A stretch of 64,000 bases of DNA from positions 52,254,019 to 52,318,018 of the forward strand of contig OX352761.1 of assembly GCA_947095585.1 (NCBI GenBank). Direction: 5' to 3'. This DNA is from Nephrocerus scutellatus. Taxonomy: Eukaryota > Arthropoda > Insecta > Diptera > Pipunculidae. Made by a program: the position numbers and the translations under genes. Below, piece after piece: positions 43,740 through 54,397 of the stretch. The notes below the pieces were generated by a model. It made no database searches. It saw only the letters and a program-made list of their open reading frames with translations, and was not told where the DNA came from. The stretch's first letter is position 1. Each line of letters starts with the position of its first letter.

Positions 43740-46382
43740 CACTCAAGTTTTGGGCGAATAAAAGCCTTGTATATGGTAGCCAGATCAGAGGGAGTGAAAT
43801 ATTTCTTGCATCGGGCTAGAAAACCTAAACATTTCGCAGCATTTTTAGCGACGGTAAATATGTGGTCATTCCAACGAAGCTTGTCGTTAACGCACAAACC
43901 AAGAATTGCGAAATTTTCAGTTTCTTCGATGCAAGTGCCATTCATGGATAATGGCATGGGATTTAGGATTCGCTTAGACGACAGGAGACAGCATTGGGTT
44001 TTGGAAGCGTTAAATTCTACTCGATTGTTTTCTCCCCATTGTATTATTGAATTGTATTCAGAATTGAACGTGCTTAACATACGATGTTGTGAGTTCCGCA
44101 TGAGAAGTGGAGGGACGTTCCTCAAACTTATATGAGAAGCTGAGAGTGCTTTCGTCGGCGAAAGAGTGAATTGGATTAGAAGTCACAGATAAGAGATCAT
44201 TAATAAAAATGGGGAAGAGTGTCGGGGACAAAACAGAGCCCTGCGAAACGCCAGCATTTAAGTAATGAACTTTAGACTTAAAACCATCCAATACAATTGT
44301 ATTGAGCGGTCCAAAAAATAGCTTTTAATCCAGTGAAGCAGCTTATAATCGACTCCGTAAGCACGCATTTTGGACAAAAGAGCTTGATGCCAAACTCTAC
44401 CAAATGCCTTAGAAATATCGAGTGCAACAGCTTTGCTTTCTCCAAATTGATGCGAAGACCGGTTCCACTGTTCGGTGAGATATACCATCAAATCACCAGT
44501 AGAACGTTGTCCACGAATCCATACTGCCGGTCACTAAGAATTTCGTTGGTTTCAAGATATTTCTTGAGTTGAAAATTGATCAGCGTTTCCATGACCTTGG
44601 AAAGAATGGAAGTGCTATGGGTCGGTACGAAGAAGGAGAAGACGGCTCGCCTTTTTTGGGTATGGGCTGGACAAAGGCTGTTTTCCAACTTCTCGGAAAG
44701 AGTCCAGAAGAATAAGATAGATGGAAAAGATTACGCAATGGTAATGCCAGCTTGGAAGAACACCTCTTCAGAACTAATGGGGAAATACCATCTGGCCCAG
44801 CGGATTTGTGAGTGTTGAGATCGTTTAATACTCTAGCAACTGCACGAAGTCAAATATAGAGCTATATACTGGAGCTGATAACTGGATTGTCATTATAAAT
44901 GAGCGTTGAAATCGACGACGAGGCTGTATTTTTGATTCTTTTCACGAAAGACCAGAAATTTTTACTACCTTTGGGACATTGTAGGATTTTTTGCCTCAAT
45001 TTTTGGTCGTAGGCGAACTTCACTCGCCGAAGATGGGTATTGCAATCATTTCTGGCTCGTTTAAAATTTGTTCGGTTTTCCTCAGTTGGGTTTGCTTCGT
45101 AAAACCGAAAGCATACCTCTCTAATCCTAGAAGCCTCTTTACAGCTCGAGTCATACCATCCATCTTCCTTTGGTTTGATAGACTTATTCCTGAAAGGTAT
45201 AAACTTTCTCATACCAATAAGAATGATGTTGGTAATTGCATCAGCGGCGGCATCCACGTTGTTATCGCGAAACAATAGCGACCAGTTATAACTCCCAAAG
45301 AAGTTGTTAAGGCTTTCTCGCATTGCCATACTGTTTTTTTGGTAGTTATTTCTCTAACTACGTGGTTTATTACGAGAAATTAGCTGATACTACACAATAG
45401 TCTGACGAGCCTAGAGGCGATAATACATTGACGGAGTATTTATCAGGACGAGAGGTAAGGAACAAGTCAAGGGTGTTTGCGGAATGATTTGCAGTGTCAG
45501 GTATTCGTTTAGGCTCATTTACAAGCTGAGTAAGGTTATTAAACTCAGCGAATTACTCAACACACCTTCCTTCGGGTGTTGGCTGGCCAGAATGGCGAAG
45601 CCACCCAGAATTGTGTACATTGAAATCCCCCGCAATGACGATTTAATTTTTACGATGTTTTGTGTCAATTCTTAAGATTGAATCAGACATTGCATCAAAC
45701 TCGCTCTGAGTTGGAACATTGTCAAGTGGGCGCTTCTGTAAAGGAAACAGTAGTGGATGTTGCGCTCTTGTACCTTTACTTTGAGCCAAATAAAATTGAA
45801 TTTCGGATTGGAACATTGGCTAAATTGAGGCAAAAGCTGAAACGCAACATCACTCCGGACATAGATTGCGAGTCCGCGTCGAGGGAAAAATAATGGCACC
45901 AAGTTATAACCAGGCAGATTAAATTCCGATGTATCAGAATTATCAAATACCTGAGTTGCACTTTGTGCCCGAATTGCTGGTCTATGGGCATTTGAATATG
46001 TAAACACAGCGAAAGAATTCGTTCTCAGCACTTGTATGTTGCTGAGACCCACTCTAAAATCACACATAACTACAAAAAATAAACACACAAAACACAACCG
46101 AATTGCGAAGAACAGTACGTCTCAAAAGGGATTATTAACACAAATTGTCGCAAGTTTTATGCCTTCATGACAAAAAGAGTTAAATCACCAGAAGTTTGTT
46201 TCTTCACAAACCGTTATTCTAATAGCTAAAGAATTAGATCATAAACAAACTGCCGCATGAGAAACATACGACACTTAAGTTTCACTTAGTTCTTTAGCTG
46301 TGCTGTTGATGATGGGGCACACGGACACACACACTGCACTTTGCACTTAATGATCGGCCGATCGCGCGAACCGTCGGTGACG
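43740..46382 (-). pseudogene. Jockey-A, 5' part of the original element
   Basis: Contains RT (NAGVSQGS here, P to S, and FADES), the linker ORF 45,329-44,862 and an endonuclease whose N-terminus is longer than in units 2-3: MCFVCLFFVVMCDFRVGLSN precedes NIQVLRTNSFAVF. The 5' leader continues beyond 46,100 (GTGCACTTTGCAC-type words) and is broken at 46,383 by a GR element. It is the only unit that keeps the native start side. Confidence 0.8.
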
Positions 46383-46875
46383 GAAGGCCCATTAAAATTT
46401 TAAAAAATGTACCCGATTTTCTTCAAATTTTATACACACATGTTTAATCCTATGGACAAGGCTTTTTATAAAAATTTTGATGACAACACTTTCTATTAAA
46501 ATTTGGGCCCCTCGGGCCGGGGGGCTCCCATACAAATATTTTACAAACAATTCCCGATTTTCTTCAAATTTTATACGCATGTGTATCTCCGTAGGGCAGC
46601 ACTTTTATAAATATTTGGGAGTGATCGGGCCCCGGGGTCGGGAGGACCCATACAAATTTTATAAAAAAAACCCTATTTTCTTCAAATTTTATACACACAT
46701 GTTTAATCCTATGGACAACGCTTTTTGTAAAAAAATTTGAAGTGGCCCCAAGGCTGAGGGGCTTCCATTAAATTTTATAGACATGTGTATCTCCGATGGA
46801 AACACTTTTTGTAAAAATTTTGGAGTGATCAGTTAGGGAATTTACACCAAAGTTTTTAATTTTTATGGTTTTTTT
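46383..46875 (-). repeat. GR repeat inside the Jockey-A leader
   Basis: Minus-orientation copy whose right end is TTTTTAATTTTTATGG followed by a T run. It contains two ACACATG-TTTAATCCTATGGAC blocks and GGGCCCCTCGGGCCGG. Jockey-A leader resumes at 46,880. Confidence 0.7.
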
Positions 46876-46968
46876 TTTATTTATTTGTGCGCAAACACAA
46901 AACACTACACAGTATTTTTTTTCATGTGTGCTGGAGAGCAGCACGACCGTGCACATCGGCGATTGGGA
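46876..46968 (-). mobile_element. Jockey-A 5' terminus
   Basis: GTGCACATCGGCGATTGGGAG at 46,950-46,966 matches GTGCACCGCGGCGATTGGGAG at 49,175-49,195 at the other Jockey-A copy, so the transcript start (reading leftward) is near TGTCTCCCAATCGCCG. Confidence 0.55.
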
Positions 46969-47394
46969 GACATTATATTTTTATATATATAGGTAGATTA
47001 ACTTACAAGTACTCTCGTATAAATCCAAATCATAACTAAATTCATGCGATGGGGTGTTTACACTTAATCAACAGTTTTGAGAAGGTTCTTTTATAATATA
47101 AATTACATAAAGATTGCTGGTATAATTTGCCTTTATGCAAATTTACATACAATTTCTGCACATGCAACTGTCAATTTGCATACATCCATGTATTACTGAG
47201 CCAATGCCATTAGTTTTGGTAATTTCTTAATTCTAATACAATTCTACAAAATGCGCGATCAAAGATTTATATTCACATTTTTGTAACTATCGCCTCCAGG
47301 CTATCTAACCATTGTGTATTATCAGCTTAATTCTCTTTATCAAACCAAGCAGTAAGAGAAAAAAAACTCCCAAAAAAAACACAGTATAGAAATA
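46969..47394. other. Low-repeat AT-rich DNA, no gene called
   Basis: Not similar to anything else in the window as far as I can see. A donor-like ACTT|GTAAGTTAA on the minus strand at about 47,005 has no convincing acceptor, so no exon is called. Confidence 0.4.
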
Positions 47395-47580
47395 CGAAAA
47401 TTTGGATGGCTTTATTAACTTCTTTGGGAGTATTAACTAGTCGCTATTGTTTCGCTGATGAGATAACAAACATTTTTCTTATTGGTATAATACTTTATTC
47501 CTTTCAGGAACAAGTCTGTCAAACCCAAGGAAAATGGATGGTGTCATTTGAGCTGTAAAAAGGCCTCTACGATAAGCAAC
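47395..47580 (+). pseudogene. Diverged Jockey-A linker fragment, opposite orientation
   Basis: AACTTCTTTGGGAGTATTAA, then GTCGCTATTGTTTCGC, TCTTATTGGTATAA and AGGAAAATGGATGGT are the complement of Jockey-A at 45,160-45,310. It is an older, unrelated insertion in the plus orientation. Confidence 0.65.
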
Positions 47581-47930
47581 CTTGCTTAAATATGAAAATA
47601 TATTATAAATGCTGATTTTGCAATTACGTGCTATTTAGAAGTGTTTTAAAATTTATTTATAAATGCGGCTGAGACTGTATACAAAGTCAAATTTCTGGTT
47701 GGATTAGCGTTAATACTGTCTCACGGAAAACCGCTTATGGAGGCTAGATGGAGCTAGTCACTGAAATAAAAAAGTTCGTTTACGAATCGAACCCGAATAA
47801 TTTATAATTATCAGTGTCTATATTTTTAACTAGTCGGTCGCTTTTGTTCAACCAACAAACACATATATTTTTATAAAATAATGTTTAGTTTAACAATAAC
47901 ATAAACGATTTTTATTTATAAAATATTTAC

Positions 47931-48025
47931 CATTTTGAAAGTTTTCCTCATTTCTACGTTTAGAAAAATTTCCATAATCTCCACTTTGCCGATGATCTCG
48001 GTTATTAAATCCTCTATTGCCTGCC
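47931..48025 (-). CDS. Candidate exon encoding an Arg/Gly/Asn-rich segment
   Basis: On the minus strand a pyrimidine-rich acceptor (ACAATTTTGTTACAG) precedes 95 bp that are open in one frame and encode AGNRGFNNRDHRQSGDYGNF followed by SKRRNEENFQN, then the donor ATG|GTAAATATT. The phases leave one base before and one after 31 full codons, and both split codons could be Gly. Composition resembles the RGG/Asn-rich regions of RNA-binding proteins, including DEAD-box helicases; no gene is assigned. Neighbouring DNA (47,581-48,180) is free of recognisable repeats, unlike the remainder of the window. Evidence is splice signals and composition only. Confidence 0.45.
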
Positions 48026-48184
48026 CTGTAACAAAATTGTAAATAGAAAATATAATTCACAAACGAAAATGCGAAAAATCAAAATCAAAGAAAAGTTGAT
48101 ATCAAATAATATCAGACAAGATTTGAACATTGAACATTGTTCATGTATTAAAAAATTGCTTGTGTACATGAGTAAGAATATGAT

Positions 48185-49200
48185 ACAAGAAGGCGATAAT
48201 ACATTGATGGAGTATTTATCAGTACGATAGGTAAGGAACAAGTCAAGGGTGTTTGCGAAAGGATTTGCATTGTCAGGTATTCGTGTAGGCTCATTTACAA
48301 GCTGAGCAAGGTGATTAAATTCAGCGAATAACTCAACGCATCTTCCTTAGGGTATCGTCTGGCCAGAATGGCGAAGCCAACCAGAATTGTGTACATTGAA
48401 ATCGCCCGCAATAACGATTTCATTTTTACGATGTTTTGTGACAATTCTTAAGACTCAAACTCGCTCTGAGTTGAAACACTGTCTAAGTCCTTAGGTCCTG
48501 TAAAGGAAACAGTAGTCAATGTTGCGCTCTTGTACCTTTACTTTGAGCCAAATGAAATTGAATTTTGGATTGGAACTTTGGCTAAATTGAGGCAAAAGCT
48601 GAAACACAACATCACTCCGGACATAGATTGCGAGTCCGCGTCGGGGAAAAAATAATGGCACCAAGTAATAACCAGATTAAATTCCGATGCATCACAATTA
48701 TCAAATACCTGAGTTTCACTCAGTGCCAGAATTGCTGCCCTGTCGACATGTACATAATTAAACACAGCGAAAGAATTCGTTCTCAGCCCACGTATGTTGC
48801 AGAGACCAACTCTGAAATCACACATAACTACAAAAAACAAACACACAAAACACAACTTACCGCTTTTTTTAACCAAACACAATTCGTCGCCATTCGTGTT
48901 ATACATTCACGACAAAATGAGTTAAATCACCAGAAGAAACAAACACAATCCGTTGTTCTAATTGCTAAAGAATTAGATCATCAAACTGGCGCATGCAAAA
49001 CATACAACAGTTATGTATCACTAAGTTCTTTAGCTGTGCTGTTGAGGATGGGGTACAGGAAAACCACACACTGCACTTTGCACTTGTTGACCGAGTGGCC
49101 GCGCGGGGCATTGTTTACACAATAGCCCTTTTTTCGTGCGCAAGTTACGTCAACGCGCGTGCTGATGTACGACCGTGCACCGCGGCGATTGGGAGACAAC
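48185..49200 (-). pseudogene. Second Jockey-A copy: 5' leader and endonuclease start
   Basis: Minus strand reads CLFFVVMCDFRVGLCNIRGL, then RTNSFAVFNYVHVDRAAILA and LSETQVFDNCDASEFN, followed by a shifted continuation. ALSETQ here is the intact form of the endonuclease catalytic block that reads AQSATQ in the array (Glu lost there). The copy stops near 48,185, before RT, and starts with the same 5' words as 46,950. Confidence 0.75.
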
Positions 49201-49299
49201 TTTCTTTATAGGAAGAAAGAAAGATAGCATGCCATAGCTCACTATTTTAATCGTGGAAAGGTCGCATAGTAAAGCACTTCGTTGTATTCTCGCATTATC

Positions 49300-49995
49300 G
49301 GCATCAAAATAATTAGAAGAACTGCAAAAGGAAACGCAGAAAAGAAAGCATAAATTTTGGGTGAATCCGTTTTTGGAAAGAAGAGTATTACACAGTTTGG
49401 TGCAACATTTTGTGGGAAATTGACGAGTATCGCAACAACAGAATGACTATTGATAAGTTTAAGGAGGTTCTCGCACTGGTAAGATTATATTTTTAGTTTT
49501 TTTGTAGTAACTTAATTTTCATTTCTAAATCCAAATGGATATCAAATTAAAAAGAAATGACACTGTTATGCGTTATGCGATCACATCGAGAATAAGGCTT
49601 GCGTTAACTTTGCGATACATTGCTAGAGGTGTCTTAAGTTCTTATCTCATATTTCAAGAAAAACAATATCTAAATTTGTACCAGAGGTACTGAATGCCAT
49701 AAAACAGGCAATGCAATGTCAACATTTAAAGATACTTTTTGTTCTTTAACCTTTATTTATTGTTTTAATTAGTTTTCGTTAGACACCTACCACACAAGAC
49801 GAATGGTCTGCAATTACCGAAGATTCCGACGTATTCTGGGATTTTCCGCATACTTTAGGTCGGCTGATGGCAAACACATACGGACCAAGGCTCCGCCAAT
49901 TCGGGATCTGATTACTATAATAATAAAGGATTCTTCAGCATAGGTTTATTTGCTGTTGTTGATGCATATAATAAATTTGTGTATTTGGTATTCGT
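49300..49995 (+). pseudogene. PIF/Harbinger transposase fragment
   Basis: First block: QKRKHKFWVNPFLERRVLHS, and RMTIDKFKEVLALV, the usual N-terminal region, ending at a donor-like CTG|GTAAGATT near 49,480. Second block from about 49,780: TPTTQDEWSAITEDSDVFWD, FPHTLGRL, then in a shifted frame ADGKHIRTKAPP (first catalytic Asp) and in a third frame YYNNKGFFSIGLFAVVDAYN, the second conserved block (VDA Asp). The C-terminal Glu block is missing. The transposase cuts and joins element ends. Two frameshifts; dead. Confidence 0.75.
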
Positions 49996-49997
49996 TC

Positions 49998-50062
49998 ACA
50001 AAAAAAAACCAAAAAAAAACAAAAAAAAAACAAAAAAAAACAAAAAAAAACATAAAAAACCA
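49998..50062. repeat. A-rich (CAAAAAAAAA)n tract
   Basis: Five to six units of CAAAAAAAAA. 50,063-50,340 after it is AT-rich with nothing identified. Confidence 0.7.
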
Positions 50063-50339
50063 AGTTTTTAAAATTAATTTAATAAATATTAAGAGAATAC
50101 CAAGCTCCAAGGCTTTTAAAGGTTGAACTCGTTAAAACACCATTTTATTTTATAGGTGATACGTGACGAATGGTGATGTTCCACATAAATATGCTAAAAT
50201 TAAAATCAAACCATATTGTAATTTTCTGTTAATATCATGTTTATTTTCAACGCTTAAAACTAAGGACACATGAATTTAATAAAATAAAGATTAAAATACA
50301 ACAAAAAAGAAACAAAAAACTTATTTTAAAATCATCCTC

Positions 50340-50990
50340 AAATTGGATGTCAGAATCAACTAATATGCTGTATACAGCTTGACGCTCGCATCACTTCTGG
50401 CTGACGACAACAACGATGAATGGCTCTGCGCTAGTTCTGCAGGCCAATAGCTGAATTTCTCCATTGTTTCTACTGCTTCTATGGGTGAAGTTAACAATTG
50501 CATTAATTGCACTACCAAATTTATCAACTTTTGATTTTTCTGGTGTTTTTCTTTTAACATAGTGATGGCGACGGAGATGGTAGTACAATTGATTGCATCA
50601 CAAGTGACGGTGTTGCTAGTGCAGTTGTTTGCAGCAAAAATTAATCCTCACCGTGTAAGGAATCACACAATATCTACTGCTTCCGTAGCACACTCTATGT
50701 TGTCCACCTGTAAAAACAAATGGATCAAATATAAAAAACGACTTTTGAATATTTTTCATGCCACATTATAATTATTTTTTGTTCAATCAACGAATACAAA
50801 AAGTTATTCATCGTAATAAAACAGATGAGATTGATGAAATGTTTGTGCCAATGATCCAGATTTTTTAGTTGCGTCCACTTTTTTTTCGACGACATAAGCC
50901 TTTCAAAGATTTTTAATTTTTTTCTTCAACTCAGCAACTCCTTTACCGCTCTCTATTAAGAATTGTAGCCAAGCATTTTTTTAAAATCAA
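50340..50990 (-). pseudogene. Harbinger second gene (SANT/Myb-like), broken
   Basis: From 50,990 leftward one frame gives WLQFLIESGKGVAELKKKIK, a stop, then KAYVVEKKVDATKKSGSLAQ, like the end of the SANT/trihelix domain of Harbinger accessory proteins. After a TTTGTTTTTACAG acceptor at about 50,715 there is a Thr/Pro/Ser-rich stretch and then LKEKHQKNQKLINLVVQLMQ, ending at 50,360. In known elements this protein brings transposase to the nucleus and DNA, and the gene often faces the transposase, as here. Confidence 0.5.
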
Positions 50991-51483
50991 GTCTTTAATG
51001 CTCTTCACTTTTTTAATTCCATAGGCACTGAAATTGTCGGTAAATATTAATGAAATTTAAAGGTTCTTCCATTCGCCACTCCATTTCACTGCCAATAAAA
51101 ACACAAATGTCAAATTAAAAATGACATCCCATAGGATTTAATCTATAGAAAGCTAGGAGCAGAGCAATACATAGCAATCATTTTTTTATAGAATACTATT
51201 TGTAGTCTCCACGAGCAATTTTCATATCATGCTATATTGCATTCTATACGTTTTTAAGTTGAATCCTTTTGTAATACGAAAAAGCGTCATTTGTGACAAG
51301 TTGCAATCAATCGGTTATCGTCTCTTCAAAAAATCGAAAACTGTTCAATATTAAAATCATAGTCGAAAGCGTACAGTTAAACAATCAAACTTTGTAGTTT
51401 ACTCTTGATATTTATTAAATTAATTTTAGAAACATACAAATTTACCAATATGTTTTTTTTTTATTGGTGAACGAACACCGAAG
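50991..51483. other. AT-rich, no gene seen
   Basis: Could include the right end of the Harbinger element and a decayed LTR in front of the primer-site-like sequence at 51,484. No clear boundary. Confidence 0.35.
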
Positions 51484-51500
51484 TGGTAACCCCGACGAAC
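51484..51500 (+). other. Primer-binding-site-like sequence
   Basis: TGGTAACCCCGACGAAC is close to the TGGTGACCCCGACGT tRNA-Trp-type site at 55,274. It suggests a decayed LTR element starting here on the plus strand. 51,501-51,849 shows no coding that I can recognise. Confidence 0.35.
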
Positions 51501-51849
51501 TGCGTTTCACGCCATTTTATAATTTTTCTTACTTAGAATACCCGACAAGAAAGTTCTAAAGACGTGGAATGCCGCTTCAAACGTGGAATGCCGTTTGTTG
51601 ATAAGAAGCCAGCTCTTTAATGAAATGGTCCAAGTTTCCGACGGCATTTTAAGCGAACAAGTGGTTTTATATCTTTAACCCAGTGCCAATTCTTATTGTA
51701 TAATTTTCAATTAGGTTTTATTAATCAACAAATCTTTTTAAGGTTATAACAAAACGTAGAGTTCTATTATTTTTTACTTTACTACTACGAGTGCGTTCAT
51801 TCAATTGCATAAGTGCGTACACATATACAACAAGTGAAGACCCTTTAAG

Positions 51850-53560
51850 GAGAATATCGTTTTACCGGACGAATTCTTGGAATACCTGACGACGTGATTG
51901 CTTGCCGTCGCGGTTGTACCAACGTCCCGGTTTCCGGTGGCGTTGCAGCAGAAGTAGTTGGCGATAGCTGCAATGGCAGATGCTTTGGAGCGGCTGTTTT
52001 CGATGAGTGATCCCCATAAAAACGAATTTTCCTGTGTTCGATACGCTCCTCAGGTTCTTTTGTAAATGGATGATCAATTTGCGCTGAAGTTTAATGGTGG
52101 TGGTAAGCTGGTTACTTTGACCTCTACCCATTTACTGTAGGCGTCAACAACTATGAGTAGTATCATACCAGCGACAGGTCCCGCGTAGTCGATGTGGACG
52201 CGTTCCCAAGGTCCTTTTGGGTACTCCCAATGATGTTCGCGGAACTAAGAAGGAGCATATTCTATAAATGACTTTGCAATGCGTTCAATATCTACATCTA
52301 TTTTTGGCCAGTAAACGAATGAACGAATGAATGACGACTCGATGTTCAAATAGTAGGCAATTAGCGACGAGAATATAGTTGACTTCTGGCGCCTTGTATC
52401 CAGCACGAGATAAGTTCTGACAAATTCTAAAAGTTGTACAATTTTACCCAGATCCTGATATTTTCGCGTCTCCCGAGCGATGTGCTCAGCTCGAACCGGG
52501 AGCTGCTTGACTTGATGCAAGATGAACTAATCGAATTCATCATATACTACTTCTGGAGCCTTGGGTACGAGTTGGTTGATAGAGTCCACCGTAGAAGGTA
52601 ATGGTAATCTGCATTCGAATTCAACTTAGTTGGTTAAAATACCACGTTATAGTGATTTAAATGCATTACACTACGTTGCCTTACCTAGAAATAATTGAAG
52701 TTCTTCAGATGTTGACGGTTTTGGTGCATCGCGTACTACTGCTATGTGCTTGTCTGATTTGCGCACACCTTGAGAACCTATTTTATGACCCAAAAACTCG
52801 ACTGTAGGTTCGGCATAAACACATTTATTTGGATTGAGTCGTAGTCTATTAGACTTTATACGTTCTCGTTGCACTAAGAGCTAACATCAGACTATCAAAG
52901 TTCTCAGCAAAGACTAGTATGTCATCATATAAATTCAGAACGTTGGGAAGGTCCTGTAGAACTATTTCCATGCGGCGTTGCCAGATTGCTGTGATATTCG
53001 CTGCTCCATAAACTGCTCGAGTTGGGAGAATTAATCTATGCGTTGGCGTATATAGCGTAAGAGCTTGGCAAAATTCTTCATCAACTGGAACGCATCTGTA
53101 ACATCCAAGGGGCAGAATAATTTAGCACCTTTCATGCGGTTAAAAAGATGTTCAGCTTTCGGTATCGGATGTTCACCTATGATCATACACGGATTTAGTG
53201 TTGGCTTATAGCTGCCCGTAATGCGTAACTTCCCCTTCTTCTTTGCGACGATATGAGTCCTTCAAGCCTATTCAGAATGCTTAACTCTCTCATATACCCC
53301 TGATGATATTTTCGCATCGATCTCCTTGGCATATGTGTCGTGTAACGCTAGGCGAACTTCTCGAGCTTTTGAGACGACTGGTGTTGTTCCTGGTTTCAAA
53401 CGAAATGTTGCGGGTGGTCCCGTCAGTATACCAGCAACATCACTAAACGTGCTATCGTACTGAATTAGGAATTGGTCAAGCCGCATTTGTTGATCTGTAG
53501 ACGAAAGTAGTTGTCCTTCGGTCTCTTTATTAACCGATCGAGTCTCTGTGTTTTTGTATC
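51850..53560 (-). pseudogene. Ty3/gypsy pol fragment, RT to integrase
   Basis: Leftward from 53,560: LKPGTTPVVSKAREVRLALH, ISSGVYERVKHSE, a KKKGKLRITGSYKPTLNP-type RT block (53,250-53,170), LRLNPNKCVYAEPTVEFLGH (52,800), a gap, then LKQLPVRAEHIARETRKYQD-type RNase H/integrase linker, SFVYWPKIDVDIERIAKS and HHWEYPKGPWERVHIDYAGP with IVVDAYSKWVEV (52,120-52,230), the integrase start with its first catalytic Asp blocks. Many stops; no LTRs identified. Confidence 0.75.
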
Positions 53561-53766
53561 CAATGTAACGTCAACTGGAATTCGGCCAATACAATCAATG
53601 CGATGGCCCGTGTAACCTGGAAATTGCCTGGTAGTCTCGAACAAATGAAAATTTGGTTTAACTGCACTTTAAGTTCTCTTACTGATTATGCTGCAGGGTG
53701 CTCCGGTATAAAATTCCATCATAATGTTGCAGCCGTCAATTTTTACATCAAGCATAGCCTTCGAAT

Positions 53767-54283
53767 TTTTAAATTCTCTATATTAACTTCACTTGCCCGT
53801 GGCTGGCTGACTGGCTGGCTGGCTGGCCAAATCTTGTGATCAATTTTTAACCCACTTCCTACAGCCCGATTTTATTGAAATTTTGCACACATGTATATCT
53901 CCCAAGACAACACTTTCTATTAAAATTTGAGGCCCCTCGGGCCGCGGGGTCGGGGGGCTCCCATACAAGTATTTTACAAAATTTACCCGATTTTCTTTAA
54001 ATTTTGTACACATGTGTCTTCGATGGAAAACACTTTTTGTAAAAATTTGGAGCGATCGGCCCCCTGGGGACCCCAATATACAATTTTTAAATATCGCTGT
54101 ATCGCATCAGATCACGGCAAAGTCTGAGCTCTGTGCTTTGTGAGCAGCGCTGTTCGCTGCCGCTGCGTCATTTGTGAATGATTTTGCCACAAAACGAGCA
54201 CGCAGTGTGTGTGTGTGTGTATTCCCGATTAGAGAATTTACAAGAAAAATTTTAATTTTTATGGGTTGTTTTTTTTACAATGG
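53767..54283 (-). repeat. GR repeat, complete 0.5-kb copy
   Basis: TTTTTAAATTCTCTATATTAAC at the left, GATTAGAGAATTTACAAG...TTTTAATTTTTATGGGTTG plus a T run at the right. Interior: GGCTGGCTGACTGGC, TTTTGCACACATG, CCCCTCGGGCCGCGGGGTCG, and near the head a GT microsatellite (54,205-54,222). Both conserved ends are present, so this is a good reference copy. Confidence 0.8.
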
Positions 54284-54397
54284 TAGTAAACAAGTCTTCG
54301 ACTTTGTTAAAATTTTGCAGAGTTTCTACTTGTTATGCAGGCTGTGATGCTGATTTCATTTGAATGAAAAATAGATGAAATACTAATATACAATGAA

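Larger units (their letters stand above)
28424..46055. repeat. Tandem array of a 5.9-kb gypsy/Jockey composite, three units
   Basis: Units start at 28,439, 34,340 and 40,171 (periods 5,901 and 5,831; the second is shorter because about 55 bp are missing at its right junction). Each holds the gypsy from late gag to the 3' LTR on the plus strand and Jockey-A from RT to endonuclease on the minus strand. By eye the units differ at scattered single bases only. The first two junctions carry the filler GAACGACCACCACCAG (28,424, 34,325), which partly repeats the adjoining gypsy sequence. The last unit passes into native Jockey 5' sequence at 46,055. Confidence 0.85.

Noticed and set aside
28424..46055. 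Array units as independent retrotransposon insertions
   Set aside because: Units share the same gypsy/Jockey junctions, the same active-site loss and the same RT deletion. Independent insertions would have different flanks.
46990..47080. Possible minus-strand exon (HEFSYDLDLYEST) with donor GTAAGTTAA
   Set aside because: The donor is good, but the upstream side lacks a pyrimidine tract, the open frame is only about 18 codons and it adjoins a Jockey end. Too weak to call.
47770..47815. B-box-like GGGTTCGATTCG on the minus strand
   Set aside because: No A box at the right distance, no cloverleaf and no target duplication. Probably chance.
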